DNA from: Mangrovivirga cuniculi
GTDB taxonomy: Bacteria; Bacteroidota; Bacteroidia; Cytophagales; Cyclobacteriaceae
Direction of reading: 5' to 3'
NCBI RefSeq assembly: GCF_005166025.1
Contig: NZ_CP028923.1
Location: forward strand, 2,048,001-2,112,000
Length of the DNA: 64,000 nucleotides
Positions 9,945-18,492 of the stretch are shown in pieces (within the stretch, counting starts at the first letter, position 1; every line of letters starts with the position of its first letter). Below the pieces are notes generated by a model. It did no database searches and was not told where the DNA came from. It saw only the letters and a program-made list of their open reading frames with translations. The position numbers and the translations under genes were made by a program.

Positions 9945-9975
9945 TTTAGAAAAAGGATACCCGATTCGGGTATCC
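9945..9975 (-). terminator. Intrinsic terminator between GH3 and GH2 genes of PUL1
   Basis: A perfect 9-bp inverted repeat GGATACCCG/CGGGTATCC (9955-9963, 9967-9975) with a 3-base loop is followed on the minus strand by five T. It can end or attenuate the transcript after the GH3 gene, so GH2, sulfatase and esterase would be expressed less or separately. Confidence 0.75.
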
Positions 9976-9985
9976 TAAACTGCCA

Positions 9986-12322
9986 TTATTTTGAACTCTT
10001 ATTATTCCAAGTAATCATTTCAGATTGTGTGTCAGCTGAGCTTGTACCGACCATTATTTCAAATTCTCCAGGCTCCCATATTTTTACAAGTTCCTTTCCA
10101 CTATCGGAATCCGGATAGGTATAATATTCCAGATCTTGGGTTGTTAGATTAAAGGTTACCTTGCGACTTTCTCCGGCTTTAAGGTATATTTTTTCAAATT
10201 TTTTCAATTCCTGTACTGGTCTCGTGGTAGATCCGACCATATCCCTGATATACAACTGGACAACCTCAGCTCCATCTCTGGATCCGGAATTTGTTACCTG
10301 TATACTAACTTCCAATGTTGCATCACCGGTTAAGTCAGTGGAACTTAAGGTCATGTCTCCACATTCAAATTTTGTATAACTTAGACCATATCCAAATGGA
10401 TAAAGAGGTGTGTTTGGAACATCGAGATAATTAGATTTGAATTTTTGAAACCATTCCTGGGTAATAGGACGACCCGTATTTTTATGATTATAGAAAATAG
10501 GAATCTGTCCTATATTTCTTGGGAAGGTCACTGAAAGTTTTCCAGAAGGATTTACATTACCAAATAATACATCCGCGATCGCATTTCCAGTTTCTGTACC
10601 TCCGAACCAGACATTAAGTATTGCAGGTACATTTTCATCTTCCCAACTTAAATCTAGAGGCCTGCCAGTAAAAACTACCAGCACTACTGGTTTACCGGTT
10701 TTGAGTAATTCCTTTAATAAATATCTTTGGGTCTCAGGAATCTTGATAGAAGTCCTGCTGGAACTTTCTCCTGACATCTCAGAAGATTCTCCCAGGGCTG
10801 CAACGATTACATCTGATTTATTAGCAATATCCAAGGCTTCTTTAAGCATTTCTTCTTCTGAACGCTCATCTCTATAAGTTGGCTTACCGAAGACACTAAT
10901 ACGTTCGTCAAGCTTGGGATCTTTGACAAAATTAGCTCCTCTTGCAGTAAGAATTTTAATATCGGAACCTACGACATTCTTTAATCCATCCAGAACAGAT
11001 ACACTTTTCTTGAAATCAGCAGCAACACTCCAGGTTCCGGGCATATTTTCCCTGTTATCACTCATTGGACCGATAAGAGCAATCGTACCTTCTTTTTCCA
11101 AGGGTAATGTATTTTCATCATTTTTGAGAAGTACAAAGGAGTTTGCTGCTATCTCCCTGGCTTTATTTCTGTTTTCCTCAGTGAAAATTTCACTTTTCGA
11201 ACGCTTCTCATCCATGTATTTGTACGGGTCATCAAAAAGGCCAAGCATGTATTTAGCTTCCAGGATTCTTCGGCAAGCCTGGTCAATATCTTCTTCTTGG
11301 ATTTTGCCTTCTTCCAGCGATTTTTTTAGTGTGGTAAGAAAACCTTCACCAACCATATCCATATCAATACCTGCTTCGAGTGCCAGGGCCGAAACACGTT
11401 GAAGATCTCCCATTCCATGGGCAATCATTTCATTTATTCCAGTGTAATCCGTGACTACGAATCCATCAAACCCCCATCTATCTCTTAGTAAATCCGTCAT
11501 TAGCCATTTATTACCGGTTGCGGGAATACCATCTATTTCATTAAAAGATGCCATTACACTTCCTACACCTGCGTCAATAGCCCCTTTGTAGGGCGGGAGG
11601 TATTCATTGAACATTCTTATTCTGCTCATATCGACAGTATTATAATCTCTGCCGGCTTCAGAAGCTCCGTATAACGCGAAATGCTTTACACAAGCCATCA
11701 TGGTATTATTTTTTGTCAGATCATCACCCTGATAGCCTTTTACCATGGCATAGGATATTTGATAACCCAGGTAAGGGTCTTCTCCGACACCTTCTGCAAT
11801 TCTTCCCCACCTTGGGTCTCGTGAAATGTCTACCATTGGAGAAAATGTCCATGCAATTCCATCTGCTGTAGCTTCATTGGCAGCTATGCGGGCTGATTCT
11901 TTTATCATATCCATATCCCAGGTGCAGGATAATCCGATGGGTATAGGGAATACCGTTTTATATCCATGAATTACATCCATAGCAAAAATTAAAGGGATAC
12001 CTAGACGACTTTCTTCAACGGCCACTCGCTGAGCCTCCCTGATTTTATCCAAACCCCTTATATTAAATAGACCACCAACCTTTCCATCTTTGATTTTTAC
12101 AGCGATTCCTGAACTTTGAGCCAGCCCGGTACTGATATCGCCTGCTGCCGGTAAATTCAACTGCCCAATTTTCTCTTCGATCGTCATTAAGTTCATTAAG
12201 GAATCGATCTTCGCTTCATAGGGGCTTGCTTCATCTGAAGAGTCTCGAAATGCAAGGACACCAATCAGGAAAGAAGCCAGCGCTATTCCGATTATTATTA
12301 ATGATACCTTTTTCATGTTCAC
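9986..12322 (-). CDS. bglX: GH3 beta-glucosidase
   Basis: A 778-residue family 3 glycoside hydrolase of the BglX type, exported or membrane-anchored through an N-terminal hydrophobic segment (residues 5-25). Domain order: (beta/alpha)8 barrel (about 35-370) with the KHF motif (213-215) and nucleophile Asp292 in 'FVVTDYTGINE'; alpha/beta sandwich (about 400-620); and a fibronectin-III-like domain near the C-terminus (about 670-765). Either Met1 or Met3 may be the start. It lies 34 bases after a GH144 gene. Its probable role is to release glucose from the non-reducing end of sophoro-oligosaccharides (beta-1,2-glucan fragments) made by the GH144 enzymes. GH3 enzymes also hydrolyse beta-1,3, 1,4 and 1,6 bonds, so the linkage comes from context only. 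Confidence 0.92.
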   Translation of the reverse strand: MNMKKVSLIIIGIALASFLIGVLAFRDSSDEASPYEAKIDSLMNLMTIEEKIGQLNLPAAGDISTGLAQSSGIAVKIKDGKVGGLFNIRGLDKIREAQRVAVEESRLGIPLIFAMDVIHGYKTVFPIPIGLSCTWDMDMIKESARIAANEATADGIAWTFSPMVDISRDPRWGRIAEGVGEDPYLGYQISYAMVKGYQGDDLTKNNTMMACVKHFALYGASEAGRDYNTVDMSRIRMFNEYLPPYKGAIDAGVGSVMASFNEIDGIPATGNKWLMTDLLRDRWGFDGFVVTDYTGINEMIAHGMGDLQRVSALALEAGIDMDMVGEGFLTTLKKSLEEGKIQEEDIDQACRRILEAKYMLGLFDDPYKYMDEKRSKSEIFTEENRNKAREIAANSFVLLKNDENTLPLEKEGTIALIGPMSDNRENMPGTWSVAADFKKSVSVLDGLKNVVGSDIKILTARGANFVKDPKLDERISVFGKPTYRDERSEEEMLKEALDIANKSDVIVAALGESSEMSGESSSRTSIKIPETQRYLLKELLKTGKPVVLVVFTGRPLDLSWEDENVPAILNVWFGGTETGNAIADVLFGNVNPSGKLSVTFPRNIGQIPIFYNHKNTGRPITQEWFQKFKSNYLDVPNTPLYPFGYGLSYTKFECGDMTLSSTDLTGDATLEVSIQVTNSGSRDGAEVVQLYIRDMVGSTTRPVQELKKFEKIYLKAGESRKVTFNLTTQDLEYYTYPDSDSGKELVKIWEPGEFEIMVGTSSADTQSEMITWNNKSSK

Positions 12323-12356
12323 GGTTATTTAAAATTCAAATAGAATATTTTTATTT

Positions 12357-13757
12357 CTAATTAGAGTTCGCATCAAAATGAGGGCTTTTAAAACCGAGTT
12401 TTGTTAACCCATTTTGAACATCTTCATTTTGCATAAATAGCTTCCAGAGTAACCCGGATTTATGATTTTCCATCATTACAGCTATAGGTCCCTGATCAAT
12501 AGCCAGGTATCTTTGAATAAACCAATTGTGTTCAGGGTTAAATGCATCATAAAACCCATATGGTCCCAAAAGCTCATCTCCATACTGCTCATAAAATCCT
12601 CTCATGGCTTCCATGGAATATTCTGGAGTATAGGGTATTGATGATAATGCAGCCGTTGGTGAGATAGTTCCGTTGTCTCTGCTTGGTGCGTGGGCTTTAT
12701 ACCCTATTTCACCTCCTTCTTTACGAGTGTAACTAGCAGTCAGTCCCCAGCAGTTTTCTCCGTATCCTTCAAAATTTTCAGGGTTTTCAAGGCACCATTG
12801 CCTGTTAATTAATGTGTGGTTTTTATTTTGTTTCCAGTAATTAGCATATTGGTCTTGCAGACCTTTAGGATTAAGACCCAGGTAAGAATAGTGGGCCCAG
12901 AATAGCGGGCCACCATATACTGGTGCTCCATTACTTTTTAATGGTAATTCATAATCGTAAGTGACCTGGTCTGATTTGATGTCTCCACCTCTTGCCCAAC
13001 CTTCATGATAGACTACAGGATCAATATTATAAGTAGGAGAGGAGGAAGCCAAAATATAATATATCAGGCATTCATTATAACCTCTCACTTGATGATTCAT
13101 TTTCCAGCCTACATTGGGAGACCAATGCCAGTATAAGACATTCTCACCCTTTGTAAACCAACTCCACTCCGCTTCTTCCCAGAGTTTGGTTATTCTGGAA
13201 ACTAATTCTTTTTCTTCATTATTTCCATCTTTGAAATATTCTCCTACAGTTAAAAGACCTTGAAACAGGAAGGCTGATTCTACTCCATCCGCTCCATCAT
13301 CAAATTTGCTAAATGGCTTTACTTTTCCTGTCTCACCATTTAACCAGTGAGGGAATATTCCGTGAAATCTGTCAGCAGACTCAAGAAAGGAAACAATTTT
13401 ATTAAATCGGTCAAAGCCTTCTTTTCTGGTTATAAATCCCTGTTCAATCCCTGATAAAATTGCCATGACCCCGAATCCACTTCCCCCGGTAGTAACCACA
13501 TGCGCATCATTTTGTGGATAAATACCATCTATGTGAAGCCTTTCTCTTGCCATGCCAGAATTTGGTTCAGCACCTTCCCAGAAATATTGAAAAGTGCGAT
13601 AATGAATTAGCGTATATAGAGAATCATCCGAGATAGAAGAAATTGATTCTTCAGAATTTGAAGTTTCGCTTTTATTTGTTGATTCTTTACAACTAAATAT
13701 TGTAGAAAGGATAATTATACAGACAGTAGATAAAATGTAGAGATTGTTTCGTTTCAT
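12357..13757 (-). CDS. GH144 (glucoamylase-like family) lipoprotein, putative endo-beta-1,2-glucanase
   Basis: A 466-residue lipoprotein (lipobox Cys23 after 'LSTIFS'). The rest is one alpha/alpha-barrel domain of the 'glycoamylase-like' Pfam family. Recognisable blocks are 'YRTFQYFWEGAEPNSGMARER', 'GGSGFGVMAILSGIEQGFI', 'GLTASYTRK' and 'PYGFYDAFNPEHNWF'. Characterised GH144 members from Bacteroidota hydrolyse linear beta-1,2-glucan to sophoro-oligosaccharides. It follows the second GH144 gene by 6 bases and precedes GH3, so the three are likely translated from one message. Compared with the neighbouring paralogue it lacks Ig-like domains. Family assignment is strong; activity is inferred from the family. 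Confidence 0.85.
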   Translation of the reverse strand: MKRNNLYILSTVCIIILSTIFSCKESTNKSETSNSEESISSISDDSLYTLIHYRTFQYFWEGAEPNSGMARERLHIDGIYPQNDAHVVTTGGSGFGVMAILSGIEQGFITRKEGFDRFNKIVSFLESADRFHGIFPHWLNGETGKVKPFSKFDDGADGVESAFLFQGLLTVGEYFKDGNNEEKELVSRITKLWEEAEWSWFTKGENVLYWHWSPNVGWKMNHQVRGYNECLIYYILASSSPTYNIDPVVYHEGWARGGDIKSDQVTYDYELPLKSNGAPVYGGPLFWAHYSYLGLNPKGLQDQYANYWKQNKNHTLINRQWCLENPENFEGYGENCWGLTASYTRKEGGEIGYKAHAPSRDNGTISPTAALSSIPYTPEYSMEAMRGFYEQYGDELLGPYGFYDAFNPEHNWFIQRYLAIDQGPIAVMMENHKSGLLWKLFMQNEDVQNGLTKLGFKSPHFDANSN

Positions 13758-13763
13758 TTATTC

Positions 13764-15725
13764 CTAATAGTTAAATCCAAGTTTATTTAATCCGTTTTGA
13801 ATGTCTTGATCAGCCATGAAAAGATTCCATAACATCTGAGATCTGTGGTTTTCGATCATTACTATGATTGGACCCTGATCAATTGCCAGACAAGAAGAGG
13901 CGACCCAGTTTTCAGTAAAATTAAAGGCATCGTAAAATCCATATTTTCCCCATAGCCGGTCTCCGAGAATGAAGTAGAAATATTTCATGACTTCCATTGA
14001 TTCCTGAGGAGAATAGGGGATTGAAGATAATGCTGCAGTGGGAGTTATTACACCCAGATCATTAGTCGGGCTATGGGCCGAGTAGCCAATGTGATTATCC
14101 GAGGCTGTGAGTCCCCAGCTTTGTTGAGAGTATCCAACATAATTTTGAGGGTTATTTATGCAATAAGCCCTGTTAATCAATGTGTGAGCCATTGTTTGTT
14201 CATTGTAATCGGCATATTGATCAGTGAGGTTTCTGGGGTCAAGACCTAAAAATGAGTAATGTTCAAAGAACAGAGGTCCTCCAAGCTGATTCCCGAGAGG
14301 TAAAGTGATGTTATAGTAAGTATTACCATTTACAATGTTTCCTGATCGGGCCCATCCTTCATGATAAACTTCTTCTGTGATGGTATGAGTAGGAGAGGAG
14401 GCAGCTAAAACGTAAACAATCAACGCTTCATTCCATCCCCTTACTTTAAGATTTTTTTCAAACCCAAAATTAGGAGACCAATGCCAGGTGATCGAATTTT
14501 CTGCCTGGGTATACCAATCCCATTCAACTTTTTCCCAGAGTAAGGTGATTTTATCAATTATTGATTTTTCAGTTGGGTTCTGAGGGTCCAGATATTGTCT
14601 TACTGTAAGTAAACCCTGAATCATGAACGCTGTTTCTACAATATCACCACCATCATCATCGGCACTAAAGGGAATTGTGTTTCCTGTATTTCCATTCATC
14701 CAATGAGGCCAGACACCGTGAAATCGATCTGCAGTGGTGAGGAAATCAACTATTTTTCCCAAACGTGTAACACCTTCCTGCCTGGTTATAAATCCTCTGT
14801 TTATCCCTGCTAGTATTGACATCACTCCAAAACCTGAACCACCGATTGTGACAAGGTCGCCTGAAGAATTTCGTTCTCTTGCCAGACCGGAATTTGGATG
14901 AGCAAAATCCCAAAAGTATTTGAAAGTTTGAGACTGAACTTTTGTCAATAACTCTTCATCAGTTATTTCAGGAAACTTAAGTGTTGAATCTACCCTGGTA
15001 TCGACAATAATATTATAGCCTTCAAAAGGTTCCCCCTGTGAACCCAAATTTCCGCTTTCAATAGCGAAATTATACCGGTTAAGATATCTTAATTCTGTAC
15101 TTGAAGTGATCATTACCGTTTGATCATTATTGCTGTAATTAAATGTGAGGCCAGGCGAGGTGGGACCGGTTAAATTAACCGAATTTTCAAATTCAGAAGG
15201 ATTGACCGGATCAGTAAAATTGATAGAAGCATTTAAGTTTAAAGGGATATTTTTAATTGTCCCACCATTTGTTCCATCCTTCCCTCCGAAATTTATTTCT
15301 GTGATTTCAATATTTCCCATTAACGTTTGAAATTCGATGGTCACAGATTCAAATGATTGCCCCTGGCTACCTTTTAAATTTGAGCTGATATTGAGCTGAT
15401 AAGATTGATTATTATCTAAAGATCCAATAGGAGACAGGTTCACATTAGATCCCCGGGAACCAATGTTATAGTTGAAAGGAACCTGGGATCCATTAGTAGT
15501 TAAAGAAACAGATTGATCAATTGTACTTTCGTCGATTGAAGTACTAAAAATCAGATTTATGGACCTGTCTACTGGAATATTCTCGTTGGGTTGTCCTGGT
15601 ATAATTTCAATGTTTCCAATAAAAATGTTTTCAAGCGTTAATTCAGGAAGATTTTCATCTTCTGAACAACTTATAGAAATAATAATTATAAAAATGCAGT
15701 AAATAAAATATTTTAATTTGAGCAT
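13764..15725 (-). CDS. GH144 lipoprotein with two N-terminal Ig-like domains
   Basis: A 653-residue lipoprotein (lipobox Cys20, 'ISISC'). Two SbsA/Big_5-type Ig-like domains come first (about residues 35-135 and 140-245, both with the 'NLIFSTSIDES' or 'LNASINFTDPV' beginning typical of this fold), then a GH144 catalytic domain (about 255-653) with the same blocks as its neighbour: 'FKYFWDFAHPNSGLARERN', 'GGSGFGVMSILAGINRGFI' and 'KYGFYDAFNFTENWV'. The Ig domains probably hold the enzyme away from the membrane or bind glycan. It is the first enzyme gene of PUL1 after the LamG lipoprotein and is separated from it by a strong hairpin. Tandem duplication followed by gain or loss of the Ig domains is likely. 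Confidence 0.87.
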   Translation of the reverse strand: MLKLKYFIYCIFIIIISISCSEDENLPELTLENIFIGNIEIIPGQPNENIPVDRSINLIFSTSIDESTIDQSVSLTTNGSQVPFNYNIGSRGSNVNLSPIGSLDNNQSYQLNISSNLKGSQGQSFESVTIEFQTLMGNIEITEINFGGKDGTNGGTIKNIPLNLNASINFTDPVNPSEFENSVNLTGPTSPGLTFNYSNNDQTVMITSSTELRYLNRYNFAIESGNLGSQGEPFEGYNIIVDTRVDSTLKFPEITDEELLTKVQSQTFKYFWDFAHPNSGLARERNSSGDLVTIGGSGFGVMSILAGINRGFITRQEGVTRLGKIVDFLTTADRFHGVWPHWMNGNTGNTIPFSADDDGGDIVETAFMIQGLLTVRQYLDPQNPTEKSIIDKITLLWEKVEWDWYTQAENSITWHWSPNFGFEKNLKVRGWNEALIVYVLAASSPTHTITEEVYHEGWARSGNIVNGNTYYNITLPLGNQLGGPLFFEHYSFLGLDPRNLTDQYADYNEQTMAHTLINRAYCINNPQNYVGYSQQSWGLTASDNHIGYSAHSPTNDLGVITPTAALSSIPYSPQESMEVMKYFYFILGDRLWGKYGFYDAFNFTENWVASSCLAIDQGPIIVMIENHRSQMLWNLFMADQDIQNGLNKLGFNY

Positions 15726-15737
15726 AGTAGATTAAAG

Positions 15738-15773
15738 AACAACCGGCCGGAGCTTAGAGCCGGTCCGGTTGTT
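15738..15773 (-). promoter_or_regulatory. Strong intergenic hairpin between surface lipoprotein and first GH144 gene
   Basis: Arms AACAACCGGCCGG (15738-15750) and CCGGTCCGGTTGTT (15760-15773) pair over 13 bp with one bulged base. No long T-run follows in the minus direction. The element divides susCD and the binding-protein gene from the enzyme genes; an equivalent hairpin sits at the same point in PUL2 (51985-52011). Confidence 0.6.
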
Positions 15774-15793
15774 ATATTTTAAATATGAAAATA

Positions 15794-16936
15794 CTATTGC
15801 GGTCTTTCGTTTTCGTAAAGCGTAGTTACCTCTTCCTGGGTAAACGCTCTGTTAAAGAATCTTACTTCATCAAGTTCACCTGTTAGATAACTAGCCCAGG
15901 GTTGATTTCCAGTAGCGGAAGTTAAACTTGGATCCGTTTGAAATTGCACTGCTCCAAAAACCATCGGACCGGCATTTTCAAAGTTGAGAGGGCCACCCCA
16001 ACTGCTTGTTGCAGTAGTAGTCAGCACGCCATCAACATAGTAATTAAAGATGGATGTTGACGCATCATAGGTGACAACCTGGTGAGACCATTCTCCAAAG
16101 AACCCGGCTAAATCATTTACATCAGTGATCCATGTTTCATCGGCAGAATTATGAGTAATATGTAGCCTGATTCGAGTTGCATCCGGGTTACTTCCATTTT
16201 CGACGAAAAAGTCAAAATTACCCCAGAATCTTTCGATGTTGGAAAAGTTCACCAGTCCAAGAACACCATCTATACCGCCACTATTGTCAGAATCAACAAA
16301 TTCAGGTCTTACCCAGAAAGAAAGAGTAAAGTTTTCAACCCCGATTACATTATCTGAAGCTTCGAAAATAGCGTAGGCTTGTCTGGCAACGTTTAAACTC
16401 AAAGCTTGGCCTGCTACACCGTCTGCAAATGAAATATTAGATCCCTCTCCAGAATTAAGAGTAATCAAATCCAATACTTCTCCATCAAAAGGAATATATA
16501 GTACCTCTCCATCCATTGGCTGGTAGGGTTCAGCTTTGGAAAAATTGACAGTAGATGTCGTGGATTTTCCGGATTCATCAGTAGCAGTTACACTAACAGT
16601 GTGTTCACCATTATCAATGCCATCATGGGTAATGACATCATTAAAATTTCGGTAGTCGATGAAATCTTCGCTACCATATGTAGCTATTACACTTCCGTCA
16701 ACACTTACTGTTGCGTCGTTTAGCCTAATATCGTCACTGATTTCAAATTCAATTGTGATTGAGGTAGTTTCCTCAAGCACTCTAATCACTAATCCTTCGC
16801 CTGGCCTTATAATATTTACAGTTGGATTTTCTTCATCCGGGCCAGGATCAACTCTTGAAATATCATCAATGTAGCCGTCATCACATGAAAATACTATTGA
16901 GAATATGGCTATATATATAAATTTAAGTGGTTTCAT
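15794..16936 (-). CDS. LamG-type surface glycan-binding lipoprotein of PUL1
   Basis: A 380-residue lipoprotein (lipobox Cys18, 'SIVFSC'), followed by an Ig-like/cadherin-like domain (about 38-132, 'VDGSVIATYGSED', 'VTATDESGKS') and a concanavalin/laminin-G-type jelly roll (about 145-378, 'LYIPFDGEVLDL', 'FTLSFWVRPEF', 'GELDEVRFFNRAFTQEE'). No glycosidase motif is evident. Position directly after susD is the usual place for surface glycan-binding proteins (SusE/F-like), which hold the polysaccharide at the outer face of the cell. A hairpin follows the stop. It could alternatively be a lyase or other enzyme of the LamG group, but the terminal LamG without catalytic residues argues for binding. 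Confidence 0.75.
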   Translation of the reverse strand: MKPLKFIYIAIFSIVFSCDDGYIDDISRVDPGPDEENPTVNIIRPGEGLVIRVLEETTSITIEFEISDDIRLNDATVSVDGSVIATYGSEDFIDYRNFNDVITHDGIDNGEHTVSVTATDESGKSTTSTVNFSKAEPYQPMDGEVLYIPFDGEVLDLITLNSGEGSNISFADGVAGQALSLNVARQAYAIFEASDNVIGVENFTLSFWVRPEFVDSDNSGGIDGVLGLVNFSNIERFWGNFDFFVENGSNPDATRIRLHITHNSADETWITDVNDLAGFFGEWSHQVVTYDASTSIFNYYVDGVLTTTATSSWGGPLNFENAGPMVFGAVQFQTDPSLTSATGNQPWASYLTGELDEVRFFNRAFTQEEVTTLYENERPQ

Positions 16937-16952
16937 AACTTTTTACTTTTTA

Positions 16953-18479
16953 TTAATCGTTACTTAAAAACGGAATTAGATCAACTTGAGCCTGTGGATA
17001 GGGGAGGTAAATATCACCTGGATTTTGAAATGTCCTTCCACCATAGTTAAGTTCATCGAACATGTCATGTCGTATAAGATCATAATATCTTATGCCCCAT
17101 TCCATACCAAATTCTGCAAATTTTTCATCAATAACATCTTCAAGAGTAACCCCTGAAATTGGTAATAAGCCAGCCCTGTCTCTGACCAAATTCACCGCTT
17201 CATCCGCTGTTAGTGCACTGCTTGTAGCACCCATGGTTATAGCTTCAGCATGAATTAAGAGAATTTCTGCATATCTGATCGCAATGAAATTTTTATTAGA
17301 ACCATATGAAGTTCTTCCTGGGATCATTTGAGTTGAAGGGAGATAGTGTTTTCCACTAAGAAAATCTAATCTGGCACTATTGTTTATAACATCACCGTCT
17401 CTGGTTACATTACTAATCCATTCAGGAAGGTTTTGATAATCAGGATCTGATTGGATTGCATCTATCCCATCTGGAGTGAAAAGAACATTTGTTTCTAATC
17501 TCAATTCTTCCCCTCGGTCAAGCATAAATTTGACGTATTTTATTGAAGGTTCCCAGAAACCCCAGCCTGGACTGATTCCTTCTACAGCAGGATCCCATGA
17601 AGGAGGACCAAAAAATGCATACAGGTAAGCTTCTCTTTCTCCAGAACCCTGATTGAAGTCAGAATACTGATACTCAAGCAGAATTTCATCATTTAATTTT
17701 CCGGGTATTTTCCATAAGTTATAATAATCAGGTTCTAGAGAAAATCCACCATTATTGATTATTTCAGAAGTAGCATCAGTTACTCCTTGCCAGTTTTTTA
17801 ATTCAAGATTGGCCAGAGCTTTTACTGCTAATGCAGTGTAAGCTGTTACTCCACCTGGAATATCTGATCGCTCATTAGGTCTGACATTCGGCAGGTTGGG
17901 AATTGCTTCATCCATTAAGTTGGATATGTAAAGTAGAGCATCCTCTTTTTCAGTTATTCCTGCATCAAAAGCATCTTGTGGGAATTCTGATTGTGGAATA
18001 ATGATGTCTTCCCAGAGTCTGACTATTTGAAGCATTTCAAAACCAATCATTACCTTGATTTCTGCAATATATTGATCTCCAATTGCTGGATTGGGAGCAA
18101 ATTCCTGGTATTTTTCAATTTCAGCTATAGCTCCTTTCCATCGTATGATATCATCATAAAGATTGATCCAAGTATTACCATTCATCCAATGAGTAGGGTT
18201 GTATAAATACCTATCCATTTCTTGTAATGGAGCCTGATCACCTGCTGCATTTACATCGTCACCTCGTACTCCAAGCACAGCATATGTTTCCCATTGTGAA
18301 TTGTAAAGCAATCCGTATGCTCCATTAACAAAAAGAACCATATTTTCGGTTTGGGAATAATCCGTTTCTTCAGATAATTCAACATTTTCTAATGGCTCAT
18401 CAACATCACATGCTGATATTACTAAAATTGAAATAAATAATATCAGAGATATATTTTTTATGAATATTAGATTTTTCAT
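16953..18479 (-). CDS. susD: SusD/RagB-family glycan-binding lipoprotein (PUL1)
   Basis: A SusD-like outer-membrane lipoprotein that caps the SusC channel and delivers oligosaccharides. I choose the ATG at 18479 (508 residues, 'MKNLIFIKN...' with lipobox 'VISAC', Cys24) rather than the in-frame ATG at 18506. The latter would add a nine-residue polar tail in front of the signal peptide and overlap the susC stop. The family features are the N-terminal helical TPR-like part and the C-terminal 'FIAIRYAEILLIHAEAI', 'NLVRDRAGL' and 'FGMEWGIRYYDLIRH' blocks. Its partner SusC is immediately upstream, with 13 bases between. Confidence 0.93.
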   Translation of the reverse strand: MKNLIFIKNISLILFISILVISACDVDEPLENVELSEETDYSQTENMVLFVNGAYGLLYNSQWETYAVLGVRGDDVNAAGDQAPLQEMDRYLYNPTHWMNGNTWINLYDDIIRWKGAIAEIEKYQEFAPNPAIGDQYIAEIKVMIGFEMLQIVRLWEDIIIPQSEFPQDAFDAGITEKEDALLYISNLMDEAIPNLPNVRPNERSDIPGGVTAYTALAVKALANLELKNWQGVTDATSEIINNGGFSLEPDYYNLWKIPGKLNDEILLEYQYSDFNQGSGEREAYLYAFFGPPSWDPAVEGISPGWGFWEPSIKYVKFMLDRGEELRLETNVLFTPDGIDAIQSDPDYQNLPEWISNVTRDGDVINNSARLDFLSGKHYLPSTQMIPGRTSYGSNKNFIAIRYAEILLIHAEAITMGATSSALTADEAVNLVRDRAGLLPISGVTLEDVIDEKFAEFGMEWGIRYYDLIRHDMFDELNYGGRTFQNPGDIYLPYPQAQVDLIPFLSND

Positions 18480-18492
18480 TTTGTTTTTCCTG

